A stretch of 64,000 nucleotides of DNA from Balneolaceae bacterium (GTDB taxonomy: Bacteria; Bacteroidota; Rhodothermia; Balneolales; Balneolaceae). The notes under the pieces are model-generated. The model ran no database searches. It was given only the letters and a program-made list of their open reading frames with translations, and was not told the origin of the DNA. Where the stretch lies: assembly GCA_017640605.1 (NCBI GenBank), contig JAEPQH010000005.1, positions 124,001 through 188,000 of the forward strand. Direction: 5' to 3'. Of this stretch, positions 24,711 through 34,781 are shown in pieces. The number at the start of each line of letters is the position of its first letter. The stretch's first letter is position 1. The translations under genes were made by a program, and so were the position numbers.

Positions 24711-26003
24711 TTACGAGGCAGCGTTAATTAGAATCATTAATTCTGTAACTGCTTCGATTTTAGTATCGCTACTGCCTTGCATTGAAGAACTTACATTACT
24801 TTCGATTGATGTGAAAAAGGTTTCATATACATCAACCATAAGGTCTGCAGTTGCAGTAGTTGCAAGTGCTGATTCAAAAACTGTTTTTGAACCTGAAGTT
24901 GCATTAATTTGAGTATCGATTTCTGCAATTACAGTTGCATTAAAGCTGCTATCATTTTCGATCGCTGTGCGAACTTCATCATGATAGGTTTGAAATTCTG
25001 CTCTTATTTCAGACTCAGTACCAGCGGTTGCCTTTAAATTATTGCGTAAATCAACAGATGCTTGTGCTACTGCACTAATGGTAGTTTCACTAGCACCGGC
25101 TGCTCTTGCTTCAGCTTCAACAGCTACATCTAATAAGTGAGCAAGAACTACTGAACTTTGAATACTCGCAGATGCTCTAGCTTCTGCTGATGCATTCGCG
25201 CTTCCATTAATCACGGCACGACTCCACATTTCTGCAGCTTTTGCTGCAACTGATGCTTCTGTATTTCCGGCTAAATAAGCGTTAAAGAAATCCTGCTCAA
25301 ATTCTACATAAGCATTGGTTTCACTCTCGGCAGATGTTGATGCTGCAAGCTTAGCCTCTAAGTCGGCTTGCGCTTCAGCCATTGCTTCCATCATAGCTTC
25401 AAGTTTTGCTTCACTTTCTGAGTTGAATTCACTCTGAAAATAAGCCGCTCGTACTTCTGCACCTTTCTTTAATGCGGCTGCAATACTAGTTGCTGAACTT
25501 GAATTTACATTTGCTGCACTTTCTGCAGTAACTATTGCTTCAATTTCAGCTTTAGATACATTGTTTGATCCATTATTTGCTACTAATTCAGCAAATACCA
25601 TTGTCTCTGCTTTCGATTCAGCATCAATAGGCTTTATGGTATATTCAGATCCATTTTCTACAGATCCTGATACAAATCCCATGGTAGTTTCTGTATCTGA
25701 TTTAGCTTCAACGATGATGTTTTGGTATGCTTCGGCATCAACTTGTAATTCAAAATTACCGGAAGCATCTACATTAGTTTCTGTATCACTAATGGTTTCT
25801 ACACTACTGTTTGCAGTTACATATGCAGCTGAAACAACAGTAGCTTGGTTATTTATAGTTTTTGATTTTGAGCTTTCTACTTGACCCGAAATTGTGGCGT
25901 AATCAGAACTGGTGCCCGACGTGTTATCATCAGAACAATTAAGTCCTAAAACGGCAAAACCGAGTACAAACATTATCGACTTAAATGATCTACTAAACTT
26001 CAT
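24711..26003 (-). CDS. Ala/Ser/Glu-rich helical lipoprotein of unknown function
   Basis: This 430-residue lipoprotein has a signal peptide with lipobox LNC (Cys23). Residues about 33-125 form a small beta domain of the carboxypeptidase-regulatory type (YATISGQVES, VDASGNFELQVDAE). The remaining 300 residues are very rich in Ala, Ser and Glu, with repeated short blocks such as EAMMEAMAEAQADLEAKLAA and ANASAEARASASIQ, predicted to be long helices. There are no cysteines after the lipid anchor and few aromatic or basic residues. I recognise no enzymatic family. A surface or periplasmic stalk or coiled-coil role is inference. It has its own upstream region and a shared terminator. Confidence 0.65.
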   Translation of the reverse strand: MKFSRSFKSIMFVLGFAVLGLNCSDDNTSGTSSDYATISGQVESSKSKTINNQATVVSAAYVTANSSVETISDTETNVDASGNFELQVDAEAYQNIIVEAKSDTETTMGFVSGSVENGSEYTIKPIDAESKAETMVFAELVANNGSNNVSKAEIEAIVTAESAANVNSSSATSIAAALKKGAEVRAAYFQSEFNSESEAKLEAMMEAMAEAQADLEAKLAASTSAESETNAYVEFEQDFFNAYLAGNTEASVAAKAAEMWSRAVINGSANASAEARASASIQSSVVLAHLLDVAVEAEARAAGASETTISAVAQASVDLRNNLKATAGTESEIRAEFQTYHDEVRTAIENDSSFNATVIAEIDTQINATSGSKTVFESALATTATADLMVDVYETFFTSIESNVSSSMQGSSDTKIEAVTELMILINAAS

Positions 26004-26160
26004 AATATATGTTTATTGATTTTTGGTTTGTTAATTAGTTCACCCGTTTATAGGCACAATTCACCGTAAGTGTTCCCAAAATCCTTATGCTATTAAGAAT
26101 GTGTAATGTAGATTAGAAGAAAATAAAGGTATTCGGTTGGGCATTGTCCGATATTTATAA

Positions 26161-26270
26161 AGCCTCGAAAAAGAAAGAGAGATAACAGGCTATCAACCTG
26201 CTATCCATGAATACGTTGGCTTTTTCGGGGTACAGAAAATTAGCTGTAGTTAGCGCTACAGCTTTTTTTG
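26161..26270 (+). ncRNA. candidate small structured RNA between lipoprotein and recD
   Basis: The gap 26004-26294 holds three nested or consecutive hairpins. An 11-bp stem (26163-26173 with 26220-26230, one G-U pair on the plus strand) encloses an 8-bp hairpin with one mismatch (26181-26189 with 26197-26205). This is followed by an intrinsic terminator (8-bp stem 26242-26249 with 26256-26263, then seven T). The G-U pair and the T-run both favour transcription on the plus strand, against recD. No convincing promoter is visible. It could instead be a structured 3' end of the recD transcript. It resembles no RNA family that I can name. Confidence 0.35.
26242..26269 (+). terminator. intrinsic terminator, plus-strand orientation
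   Basis: The stem AGCTGTAG / CTACAGCT with a 6-nt loop (TTAGCG) is followed by TTTTTTT on the plus strand. On the minus strand the tail is only ATTTT, so it would be a weaker stop for the recCBD transcript. Confidence 0.6.
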
Positions 26271-26294
26271 TAAGTAAATTCTTGGATTACCCCG

Positions 26295-28013
26295 TTATTT
26301 ACCCCAGAGTTTATTCATTAAACCACTATTTCTTAGTGTTGGAGTGAGAATTGTTTCTTTTATCAATTGCCTATCTCCTACTATAAGAACACTTAACCCC
26401 GCTCTTGTTACAGCTGTATACAAAAGTTCTTTGGTTAGCACACGATTTTTTTTGTTTGGCAACACAATCAATACCTGCTGGTATTCACTTCCCTGACTTT
26501 TGTGAATAGTAATGCAATAGCCCGGCTCGTACGATTGTAACCTGCTCACCGGTACCTGATTATTATTAAATTTTACCTGTTCATGATCAGCTTTATATAT
26601 ACCAAGTTCACCATTTTGTACGCCCAAAACATGTTGATTTTTGGTGACAATAATTTTTCGGTTCTCATACCATTCTCTGGATAACGAATGGTTTAAGCCT
26701 GTTTTTAAGGCTCGCTCGATCTTATCATTTAGAGATTTACTACCAGAAGGACCTTTTTTTAATGCGCAAAGAATTGAGAATGCATTCAGCGAGATATTGC
26801 TTTCCTTTTCAAAAAATGGCTGAATTGCATACTCATGAATTAATGTATCCAAAGTTCCGATAGAATTATCTACTCGCTTGATGTCGTCCCTCTCTTCATC
26901 CTCAAGTAATTGAATAGCTAACTCAGCTTGCTCTGTTCGAATTGCTTCAGCTAATGCTTGAATACCTGTTTCTTCGCCAAAACGCTTGCTTTTTGTGAGC
27001 GTAATGATGCAATCGTTTATAGCATTATTACTGTCAGAAGCTACTTTAAAATTGAGATTAGCGGCTAATTCAGTAGAAAATGTATTATCAGATGGCTTAC
27101 AAATATCATTTAAAACCGCACCTGCTTCTACCGATGCCAATTGGTTGTTATCACCAACAACGATTAGTTTTGCATGCTCCGGAAGGGCATTTATTAGAGC
27201 AACCCAGAGTGACAGGTCCATCATAGATGCTTCATCCACAATCATTAAATCGACTGCAAGTGGTCTATCTTCATTGTATTTGAAAGAATCAAAGCCTGTT
27301 CTTGCCCGAAGTAAACGATGGATGGTTTGTGCTTCCAATTTATCGTCATCAATTTCTCCTAAGGTTTCATTGATGCGCTGTGCAGCTTTTCCGGTGGGTG
27401 CAGCAAGCCGTATGCGATATTCTTTGCCAAAAATAGATTTATGAATCTCAATTATTTTCTGAACAGTGTAGGTTTTACCGGTTCCGGGTCCACCTGTTAA
27501 AAACACCAGAGGCTTTAGAAGTGATAGCTTAACCGCTAATTTTTGGTGGTCAATTTCTTCCTCATTTTGCTCAGGATAAAATTGATTTAACTTCTCTATT
27601 TGCCGTTCATTCAGACTTCTTGACTGTGCGGCTTTTTTTAGGATCCAATCAGATAATTGAACTTCATATTCATAGAATGTGTGAATGTATAGAAACCCAT
27701 CACTGTAAATAAACAGATTGTAATCTCCCGGTTTACCAATAATCTTTTCTTCATACAGATATTCATCAAGTAACAATTCAGAAAAGTCGTTTAAATTCAC
27801 CTCTACCAAAAAATCTTGCAGATAGTTTGAATCAATTGCCGTTCTACCCTCTTCAAAAGCTTTCATACAAGCAAGACATGCAATAAAGGCCTTATCTGAT
27901 AGATTCGGATCTTTAACAATCAAATAATGTCCAAATTCAATCACTTCTGAACTAAGTGATTGCTGGAGCTCAAGACGGGTGAGAAGCGCAAGTTTGAATG
28001 AAGAATTGCTCAT
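26295..28013 (-). CDS. recD: exodeoxyribonuclease V subunit alpha (RecD helicase)
   Basis: This 572-residue superfamily 1B helicase is the fast 5'-3' motor of RecBCD. Walker A is LTGGPGTGKT (172-181), motif II MIVDEASMMD, motif III VVGDNNQLASVEAGAVL, and the C-terminal motif CITIHKSQGSEYQQV with YTAVTRA closing the 2A/2B domains. The N-terminal region (1-150) is the RecB/RecC-contacting domain. The ATG overlaps the recB stop by 4 nt. The order recC-recB-recD matches a single operon in which stoichiometric subunits are translationally coupled. Confidence 0.95.
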   Translation of the reverse strand: MSNSSFKLALLTRLELQQSLSSEVIEFGHYLIVKDPNLSDKAFIACLACMKAFEEGRTAIDSNYLQDFLVEVNLNDFSELLLDEYLYEEKIIGKPGDYNLFIYSDGFLYIHTFYEYEVQLSDWILKKAAQSRSLNERQIEKLNQFYPEQNEEEIDHQKLAVKLSLLKPLVFLTGGPGTGKTYTVQKIIEIHKSIFGKEYRIRLAAPTGKAAQRINETLGEIDDDKLEAQTIHRLLRARTGFDSFKYNEDRPLAVDLMIVDEASMMDLSLWVALINALPEHAKLIVVGDNNQLASVEAGAVLNDICKPSDNTFSTELAANLNFKVASDSNNAINDCIITLTKSKRFGEETGIQALAEAIRTEQAELAIQLLEDEERDDIKRVDNSIGTLDTLIHEYAIQPFFEKESNISLNAFSILCALKKGPSGSKSLNDKIERALKTGLNHSLSREWYENRKIIVTKNQHVLGVQNGELGIYKADHEQVKFNNNQVPVSRLQSYEPGYCITIHKSQGSEYQQVLIVLPNKKNRVLTKELLYTAVTRAGLSVLIVGDRQLIKETILTPTLRNSGLMNKLWGK

Positions 28014-31000
28014 TTCTTATCCCCAACCTTGCTAACTATCGCATTTAACGCCTCAATAAGTGATTCATCCGGCTTATCGAAAAATACACCAGAATATTTT
28101 TCTTGAGGATTTATCCCTCGAACGAACAGATAAAATACGCCACCAAAATGTTTAGAATAATCGAAATGGGGTATTCGAGTTTGTAAATACCGATATAAGG
28201 CGAGGGTATATAAATGGTATTGCACATCGTATTTTGCTGATTTCATCTCCTCGGCGAGTGCACTTTTCGAATAATCTTCAAATCTATTACCGAGGTGATT
28301 GGTCTTATAATCCAAAATGTAGTACGTGTCTTCAACTCGGAAGATTAAATCGATAAAACCTCTCAAGTAACCATTAATACTTTGAAGGTCTTCCTCTTCT
28401 TCTTTACCTAATTCTTTCAGTAATTTAGCTTTGGATAACTCTTGAACGGGAATATAAAACTCCATTTCAACCAGAGTATCTTGCTTTGATAAATGGTTCA
28501 ACTGTATTTGATTAATTAGTGTAGCTTGTAAACTTCTTTGCACTAATTCGATTAACACCTGCTCCCATTTCTTGTCAATATTGAAGAGAGTCATCATTTC
28601 TCTAATTACTTCAGGATGCCGATCGGGGTTATCAAACTCTATATTTTCGAAAATAGCATGCACGATGTTTCCGGTATTCTTTCCCTTGGGTAAAGCGAAA
28701 ATGTCTTTTCCTTCTTTTTCCTCAGCCGCCGCCGTTGAATTCACATCATCATCTATATCTTTGAATAAAAAATCTTTGACAGTTTCTTTCCCAGAGCTCT
28801 CCACCAACGAGCTGTAACTAACCATTCTAGGGTATTCCCATAAATCTGTTCGATGCGATCTTTTAAACTCTGATTGCACTGATTTACCGCTATTCTTTAG
28901 CGATAGGTGTTTACCGTCAATGCTTAAATCTTTAACCTCCAACTCCGAAATATCTGAAAGCTGCGGTTCTACATTTTCCTCCCATAGCGCACCGATAATA
29001 TTCCGTCCGGTTGCATTCTTCACTTTTTTATTTGTCGGCAGATACACAAAACACTTGGATTTTGCTCTTGTAAGTGCCACATAGGCTAACCGTTTCTGTT
29101 CAGAAATTTCTTCTAGTTCAAAAAAAGGTAGTGTTTCATCATACCTGGCAGAATCAGATTTAAGAATTGCAGTTGTACTTTTTCCATCCGACTGTATGAT
29201 GAATGGTGGTTTTGATTTATTTAAATCCCACAAAAACGGACAAAATACTATCGGATATTCAAGTCCCTTACTCGCATGATGAGTAACAATTTGTATGAGC
29301 TTACCATCGCTTTCAAGCCGGATTATCTCAGAGTCATTATCTGCATTGGGGCGCTCTCTTTTCTCTTGAAGGAAACGCAACATCCCATTAATCCCTTTCC
29401 CATGGCTCCGGTACTCATCTACCAATAGCTCTTTTAAATGCAGTAAATTTGTAATCACTCGTTCGGGAGATTCTGTCTTAACTGCTTTTACCTCGATATC
29501 AAACTCAAAAAATAATCGATTAATGAACCGTGAAAAACCTTCTTTTTGCCATATTTCATTGAGATCAGAAAAGCGTTGTAAGATGGAAATTGTTTCTTCT
29601 TCTGAATCAAATATTTGTTGTACCTCCGAGGCTGAAAACCGTAACAAGCGAGTTAGCATAGCCGCGGGAATATAGTTTTGATTCGTGAACTCAGCGACCG
29701 CAACTAGAATGCGATAAAGATCATCAGATTCTTGTGTTTCATAAACAGATGACTTACTGCGAATGACGCTTTTTAGTCCACGAGCAGAAAGCTTTTGTTG
29801 TAATTCTGCGGCATGTTGATGTTTATCCACCAATATCGCAATGTCTTCTGTTGTCACCTGATGCCCATTAATCTGATAAGGTTCATTAAGCAAGCGAACG
29901 ATTTCAGTACAAACCGATTCCATGACCAGATTCTTTAGCTCACCTACCCGTTCATTATCCTGAGTAAAACTAACTACGGAAATTGGAGGAACCACGTTAT
30001 TCTCTAGCATGTATTCAGAATCTGAATTTCGCCCAACAGGATACTCTGCATCTTCGAAGTGTAAATCCTGCAATCCAAAAGGAGTTTCTGAATAATTAAA
30101 GAATGCGTTAATACCTTGAATCAGACTTTTTGAGCTTCGGTAATTATGTAGCAATGTTCGTGTATTCTCTGTAGAAACCTGTTTTTTAGCATATAAATAG
30201 GTGTTTATATCCGCGCCTCTGAATCTGTAAATTGCCTGTTTGGGATCACCAATCATTACCCAAAATATGGATTCATCGCCTTCATACAGTTTTTCAAATA
30301 TGGCATATTGAATGTGATCGGTATCTTGAAACTCATCAATAAAGGCAGCAGGAAAACGATTTTTTAAGCTTGTTGCAAGCGAGGAATTTTGGAGAAGAAC
30401 ATCCCGAACTTTTACCAATAAATCGTTATAGCCAATTTGATTCCTTCTTTTTTTCAAGCTCGCATATTTCTCACGAATAATTCGAATTGCATGACCTACA
30501 AATGCATTTTTAATAGATAATAAATCGTTGTTCAACTCATAAAAGTCATCCACCCGATCAAACACTTGCAAAAATGGTATGCTCCCTCCTTTTTTTGCTC
30601 CTTTCTCGTGCATGAATCTTCCAAACTTCTGAAACCAACCCTCTAAAGTATCCGCTTTAGTATCATACCCATTAAATATTAATCCCGGTGTTTGAATGTT
30701 CTGCACAAGATTAACGAATTCCGAAAACATGTCTTCTTTATTGCGATAGTATCGACCGCTTAGCGGACTCGTTGCAATAATCTCAGCTAATGCTTCTTTG
30801 TCTACTTCAAGCTGGTTTTTTAAGGCAATTAATGCCTCTGAAGCCTTTATATATAGTGCTTGATAATCATCCAATGAATGATCATACCAGCTAACATCAA
30901 GATCCGGATTAAGACATAGTTCTCGGTATGAATCCAAGAAATCTTCCGGAGATTTAAAAGCTGCTTCAAGGTATGAGTTGCTCCAACGTTCAAATTCACT

Positions 31001-31495
31001 TCCATTTTCTGACTTATAAAAATAATTGACCCAAAAAGAATCGGTCACTTCTGTAAGTAAAGGCAACTCATCCGTTAACAAATCAAAATTCGGCGACACC
31101 TCGAATTCTATAGAATATTCACTGAGTATTCGCTGACAAAAACCATGGATGGTAGAAACTGCAGCCTCATCAAATGCATATAAACAGTGTTGAAGGTGGT
31201 CGGCTTGAGCTTGAGAAAGCTTAGATGCAAAGGTTGCTACAAATTCATCTTCTGAATCTGTACCGTTAAACGTATCAATGACTTCCTGAATTCTTGACCG
31301 AAGACGTTGTTTTAATTCGTTAGTGGCATCGTTGGTAAAGGTTAATACTAACACCTGATTCGGCTTCAGTAATTTCTCAACCAACACTCTCAAATATAGT
31401 GAAGTGATATTGTAGGTTTTACCGGTGCCGGCTCCCGCCTCAATCAAAAACTTACCATTTAATGGAAGTTCAAATACGTTCAGAGCTTTATTCAT
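28010..31495 (-). CDS. recB: exodeoxyribonuclease V subunit beta (RecB helicase-nuclease)
   Basis: The start is set at the ATG at 31495 (MNKALNVFELP). It overlaps the recC stop as ATGA and is preceded by a strong GAGGAGG ribosome site; a GTG-type start 18 nt upstream is less likely. The 1161-residue protein has UvrD-like Walker A GAGTGKTY (21-28), the helicase motif AAFIDEFQDTDHIQY, the HASKGLEYPIV motif, and the C-terminal RecB nuclease motif YILDYKTNHLG. It therefore supplies both the 3'-5' motor and the only nuclease site of RecBCD, which processes double-strand breaks for recombination. Confidence 0.95.
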   Translation of the reverse strand: MNKALNVFELPLNGKFLIEAGAGTGKTYNITSLYLRVLVEKLLKPNQVLVLTFTNDATNELKQRLRSRIQEVIDTFNGTDSEDEFVATFASKLSQAQADHLQHCLYAFDEAAVSTIHGFCQRILSEYSIEFEVSPNFDLLTDELPLLTEVTDSFWVNYFYKSENGSEFERWSNSYLEAAFKSPEDFLDSYRELCLNPDLDVSWYDHSLDDYQALYIKASEALIALKNQLEVDKEALAEIIATSPLSGRYYRNKEDMFSEFVNLVQNIQTPGLIFNGYDTKADTLEGWFQKFGRFMHEKGAKKGGSIPFLQVFDRVDDFYELNNDLLSIKNAFVGHAIRIIREKYASLKKRRNQIGYNDLLVKVRDVLLQNSSLATSLKNRFPAAFIDEFQDTDHIQYAIFEKLYEGDESIFWVMIGDPKQAIYRFRGADINTYLYAKKQVSTENTRTLLHNYRSSKSLIQGINAFFNYSETPFGLQDLHFEDAEYPVGRNSDSEYMLENNVVPPISVVSFTQDNERVGELKNLVMESVCTEIVRLLNEPYQINGHQVTTEDIAILVDKHQHAAELQQKLSARGLKSVIRSKSSVYETQESDDLYRILVAVAEFTNQNYIPAAMLTRLLRFSASEVQQIFDSEEETISILQRFSDLNEIWQKEGFSRFINRLFFEFDIEVKAVKTESPERVITNLLHLKELLVDEYRSHGKGINGMLRFLQEKRERPNADNDSEIIRLESDGKLIQIVTHHASKGLEYPIVFCPFLWDLNKSKPPFIIQSDGKSTTAILKSDSARYDETLPFFELEEISEQKRLAYVALTRAKSKCFVYLPTNKKVKNATGRNIIGALWEENVEPQLSDISELEVKDLSIDGKHLSLKNSGKSVQSEFKRSHRTDLWEYPRMVSYSSLVESSGKETVKDFLFKDIDDDVNSTAAAEEKEGKDIFALPKGKNTGNIVHAIFENIEFDNPDRHPEVIREMMTLFNIDKKWEQVLIELVQRSLQATLINQIQLNHLSKQDTLVEMEFYIPVQELSKAKLLKELGKEEEEDLQSINGYLRGFIDLIFRVEDTYYILDYKTNHLGNRFEDYSKSALAEEMKSAKYDVQYHLYTLALYRYLQTRIPHFDYSKHFGGVFYLFVRGINPQEKYSGVFFDKPDESLIEALNAIVSKVGDKK

Positions 31496-34458
31496 GGCTC
31501 CTCCTCTTCCCAATGCATAGCAATAGGATCATATAATCGTTCGCTTAAAGTCATAAACTCAGGGAACGTACTCGGATTGACATCTCCGAAGATCAACCTA
31601 TTGTAATAATCGTCCATCAAGCCGGTTCTGTACCTGCTTCCTTCCCATACTTCGTTTAGTTTTTTATTCGTTTTATCCGGCTCCAAATCGCTGCATACCA
31701 ACTCCCAGCATAAATCAGGCAATAAACAAAGGTCTTTTTCATCAAACGAAGACTTACTGAAATACTCTAAGAATTCTAAAAGCTTTTCATGTGGATTATC
31801 ACAGCTTTTAAAACGGTGCACTACCAGTTTGTCATTATTGAAGGCAATGAGTATTGCACTTTTGATACCACAAAAACATTGCGCAACCAGAAACTCCAGC
31901 CATATTTTTACAATGTGTTTGCCATTCACACTGGCAAGTTGACTTCTGACTATAGTAGAGTTATGTAATCCCGAAATTTTTCCATGGATTACAAAGTCTC
32001 CAATCACATGATTGATTTCTACTGCTCGATGTACATCCGGGAAATTCTGAGTGATGTATGCGTTCATAAGTTTGACTTTATCATACTCAGCATACAGGGT
32101 ATTAACAGCGAGAGATCCTTTTGGTAGTTGTCCATTTTTTTTCAGATAACTCAGCATTTCTTCTATGGAAAGCGTTGAGAAAGCAGATTCAATTTCGTTT
32201 CGGATTATATACTTCTGCAACCCATCAACTTTAAAGAGCTGCCGATCATTTAGCAGTTCATCATCATACACATCATAAACCCCTAAACTGTTTGTGCAAA
32301 TATATTTAGAAGGATTAGTGAAAAAGCTGATTAACTCAGAAACTTCAATTTGTTGTTCCGGGGAAATAGATATTTTTTGGCTGATGGGCTTCCAGTCCAA
32401 CCCCGATTTATCTATAGTATCAAAGAGTTTGGTATTTGCATCTTCATAAAAAAGAGCATCTGAATTACCATATTCGCTAAAGGCATGGAGACTATGTTTT
32501 TGAACTTTTAAGCCATCAACGCCGTCCATCAACTGTTGCACAATAGGAGAAACCAAACTGCCTTGCTCGCCTTCTCCACCGTAACTGATATGCACAAAAT
32601 CGGAGGTAGAACTCATACGTTCCAAAAACAATAATTGATCGTCGGCTTTTGTAATTCGATCACCCGGTTGTGGATTTTGGTGTATCAAATCGAAGGTTGG
32701 TCGTTTAGGATTTCTTGGAAACACTCCTTCATTGAATCCTAAAATCGCACTAACCCGAAAAGGAATATTTCGATACGGAATGTAGCTACTGATTTGGATT
32801 CCGGTTCCCGGTTGGGTTGCTGAGGCATCAGAAGAAACAAGATGTTCGGTTAACCAAACTCGAAATGTATCTAAGCCGAATTTTTCCTGATTGTTAAAAA
32901 GAGAAATCTGATGCTGAAGCTTAGTCAATGTTTTGTTGATGGATGAATTCTCTGGAAATATTTGTGAACACCACCTCAGAGCATCCGACATCCATTCGTT
33001 GATAGCTTTTTCTGACTCAATATTCTGTTTGATAGATGTTAACCCACGAAAAACCGCATGTAGCGGTGTAACAAATTGAATCGCTTCTTTTTTAAGTGGA
33101 ATTGGAAACGGAATATGATTATCAAACACAGCAAATGGTTGTTCTTTTAGCAAAACGCCATCAAACAACTGATAAATACCTTTTTCTATACTGTAATCAG
33201 AATCGTGAACGGTTAATCCATAATGGATATGCATCTTTTCGAACCATTGCTCTACATAAATCAGTATATCATCAGTAATCTTGAATTTTTCCTTAATTCC
33301 CGAAGATGAGATTAGGTCCAGAAACTGACTCACTTTTTCTCCCTCTGCAAAAAAACTAAGCAGCTTTAAAAAAGCGTCTTCCCCATCACTGTTTATTTGT
33401 TTTGAGTTTTGAATCGGAAGTTTTGTGGGAGAATGTTCATGTAAAAAAACCGATTCAAGATGAGGCATGTATTCATCCAAATCCGGAACCATCACCAACA
33501 CTTCATGCGCTGAAAGTGATTCATCGGTATCAAATAACGACAGTAATTGCTGATACAACACTTCTACTTCACGCTTCGGATTGTGGCAAGAATGAACTTG
33601 AATCCGATCTGCATTCAACTCAGACGGCATTGTTTCATTTGGCTGATGCACCGAAAACGAAACGTCATGTTGCTTTAGCTCATCCATTAAAGCTTTTTTA
33701 ACCGCACTTTGAGGATGTACCCAGTCCGATGCCATTGCGCTGATATTATCAGATATTTTCGGAGTTTGCTGAAACCAATGAACTTCACTTTGTTTGGCAA
33801 TTTGAGTGATTAATCGATTAAACGATTGATTCCAATGCGAAATACCTACTACAAAAACTTCATCAGGTAGATTAATACCACCGTTTTGCATCGATTGGGT
33901 TAATAATGCTGGTATTTGATACCGAACAGGTATACCCGATGCAACCTCATTCATTTCAGTAATTAATAACTGCCATAATCTGACCTGCCAATTTCCTTTC
34001 TCTTTTTGATTGGCTTGTACCCAATTTTCTAACATTTCAGGACGGTATATCTGATATAAATCAAATACATCCGCTACTTCATTGGCAAGGGCGATTTTAG
34101 CATCAATAGAATCCGGTATTACTAATCCTGATGCTGAAAGCTCCGCTTTATGTGCATCCATAACTTTTAGAAAACCCCATTGAAGAGGGATACGATCGGA
34201 AGGCAAAATTTCGGGTAATGATTGATCTACTTCTCGGTACAGTTTAAATACAAACTGATTGGGCAAGATAAAATTCAGATTTCCTGAAATACCAATTCCA
34301 TCGGCAATGGCAGTGTTTAACCATGCTTCAGTTTCTTTATTCTGAACCACAATCCAAGGTGCTTCAAATGGATCGCTTTTTGTAAGAAATGCACGCAAAG
34401 CTTCGGATAGTGCCGGTAAATGTGATTGTAAAGATTGAGCAGAATGGAAATGTATCAT
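31492..34458 (-). CDS. recC: exodeoxyribonuclease V subunit gamma (RecC)
   Basis: The 988-residue RecC subunit is an inactivated helicase-nuclease relative that splits the duplex and scans for Chi. Family features include the N-terminal MIHFHSAQSLQSHLPALSEAL and a helicase-like fold without a Walker A lysine. Further family blocks are VHSCHNPKREVEVLYQQLL, SSYIPYRNIPFRVSAILGF and EGVFPRNPKRPTFDLI. It is shorter than E. coli RecC (about 1120 residues). It is first in recC-recB-recD and lies 58 nt downstream of the ribbon-helix-helix gene, so readthrough from the parA pair is possible. Confidence 0.92.
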   Translation of the reverse strand: MIHFHSAQSLQSHLPALSEALRAFLTKSDPFEAPWIVVQNKETEAWLNTAIADGIGISGNLNFILPNQFVFKLYREVDQSLPEILPSDRIPLQWGFLKVMDAHKAELSASGLVIPDSIDAKIALANEVADVFDLYQIYRPEMLENWVQANQKEKGNWQVRLWQLLITEMNEVASGIPVRYQIPALLTQSMQNGGINLPDEVFVVGISHWNQSFNRLITQIAKQSEVHWFQQTPKISDNISAMASDWVHPQSAVKKALMDELKQHDVSFSVHQPNETMPSELNADRIQVHSCHNPKREVEVLYQQLLSLFDTDESLSAHEVLVMVPDLDEYMPHLESVFLHEHSPTKLPIQNSKQINSDGEDAFLKLLSFFAEGEKVSQFLDLISSSGIKEKFKITDDILIYVEQWFEKMHIHYGLTVHDSDYSIEKGIYQLFDGVLLKEQPFAVFDNHIPFPIPLKKEAIQFVTPLHAVFRGLTSIKQNIESEKAINEWMSDALRWCSQIFPENSSINKTLTKLQHQISLFNNQEKFGLDTFRVWLTEHLVSSDASATQPGTGIQISSYIPYRNIPFRVSAILGFNEGVFPRNPKRPTFDLIHQNPQPGDRITKADDQLLFLERMSSTSDFVHISYGGEGEQGSLVSPIVQQLMDGVDGLKVQKHSLHAFSEYGNSDALFYEDANTKLFDTIDKSGLDWKPISQKISISPEQQIEVSELISFFTNPSKYICTNSLGVYDVYDDELLNDRQLFKVDGLQKYIIRNEIESAFSTLSIEEMLSYLKKNGQLPKGSLAVNTLYAEYDKVKLMNAYITQNFPDVHRAVEINHVIGDFVIHGKISGLHNSTIVRSQLASVNGKHIVKIWLEFLVAQCFCGIKSAILIAFNNDKLVVHRFKSCDNPHEKLLEFLEYFSKSSFDEKDLCLLPDLCWELVCSDLEPDKTNKKLNEVWEGSRYRTGLMDDYYNRLIFGDVNPSTFPEFMTLSERLYDPIAMHWEEEEP

Positions 34459-34516
34459 CGGCTAAAATTTGATAGAGTATACCAAAATTAAGCTGAGAAT
34501 TCTCAATGCAATATGT

Positions 34517-34777
34517 TTACTCGTTAATGGCCTCTTTCAACTTACGACTCACAAAGCCAGAGTACGATTCGCTATTTTCGGTAGCTTTATCTCTGATTTT
34601 TGAAATGAGATCTTCTTCCAAGTAATAGCTTACTACCTTTCGCTTCTTTTTGGGCTTATCACTATCAGAGTTTTTCTGCGCCGAACCGGATTCGGTGTAA
34701 GGAATAAAGTTAAATTTAGCGTCTGCCAGGTGATTCATACCTAGAGGGTTATGCCCCATCACCTTTTTCTTATCCAT
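34517..34777 (-). CDS. ribbon-helix-helix DNA-binding protein, likely ParA partner
   Basis: The 86-residue protein has a flexible, polar N-terminal half with a basic KPKKKRK stretch. The C-terminal ribbon-helix-helix domain (about 46-84) reads VVSYYLEEDLISKIRDKA then SYSGFVSRKLKEAINE. Its gene begins 4 nt after the ParA gene on the same strand. Small RHH proteins with unstructured N-termini (ParG, omega type) act as centromere-binding partners and autorepressors of type Ib ParA ATPases, and this pair fits that layout. Whether it is a partition system or positions other cargo is not decided by sequence. Confidence 0.65.
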   Translation of the reverse strand: MDKKKVMGHNPLGMNHLADAKFNFIPYTESGSAQKNSDSDKPKKKRKVVSYYLEEDLISKIRDKATENSESYSGFVSRKLKEAINE

Positions 34778-34781
34778 AATG

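Noticed and set aside
26986-27444. 152-codon reading frame antisense to recD
   Set aside because: recD is a complete, motif-rich gene on the other strand; the frame lacks any domain and ribosome site.
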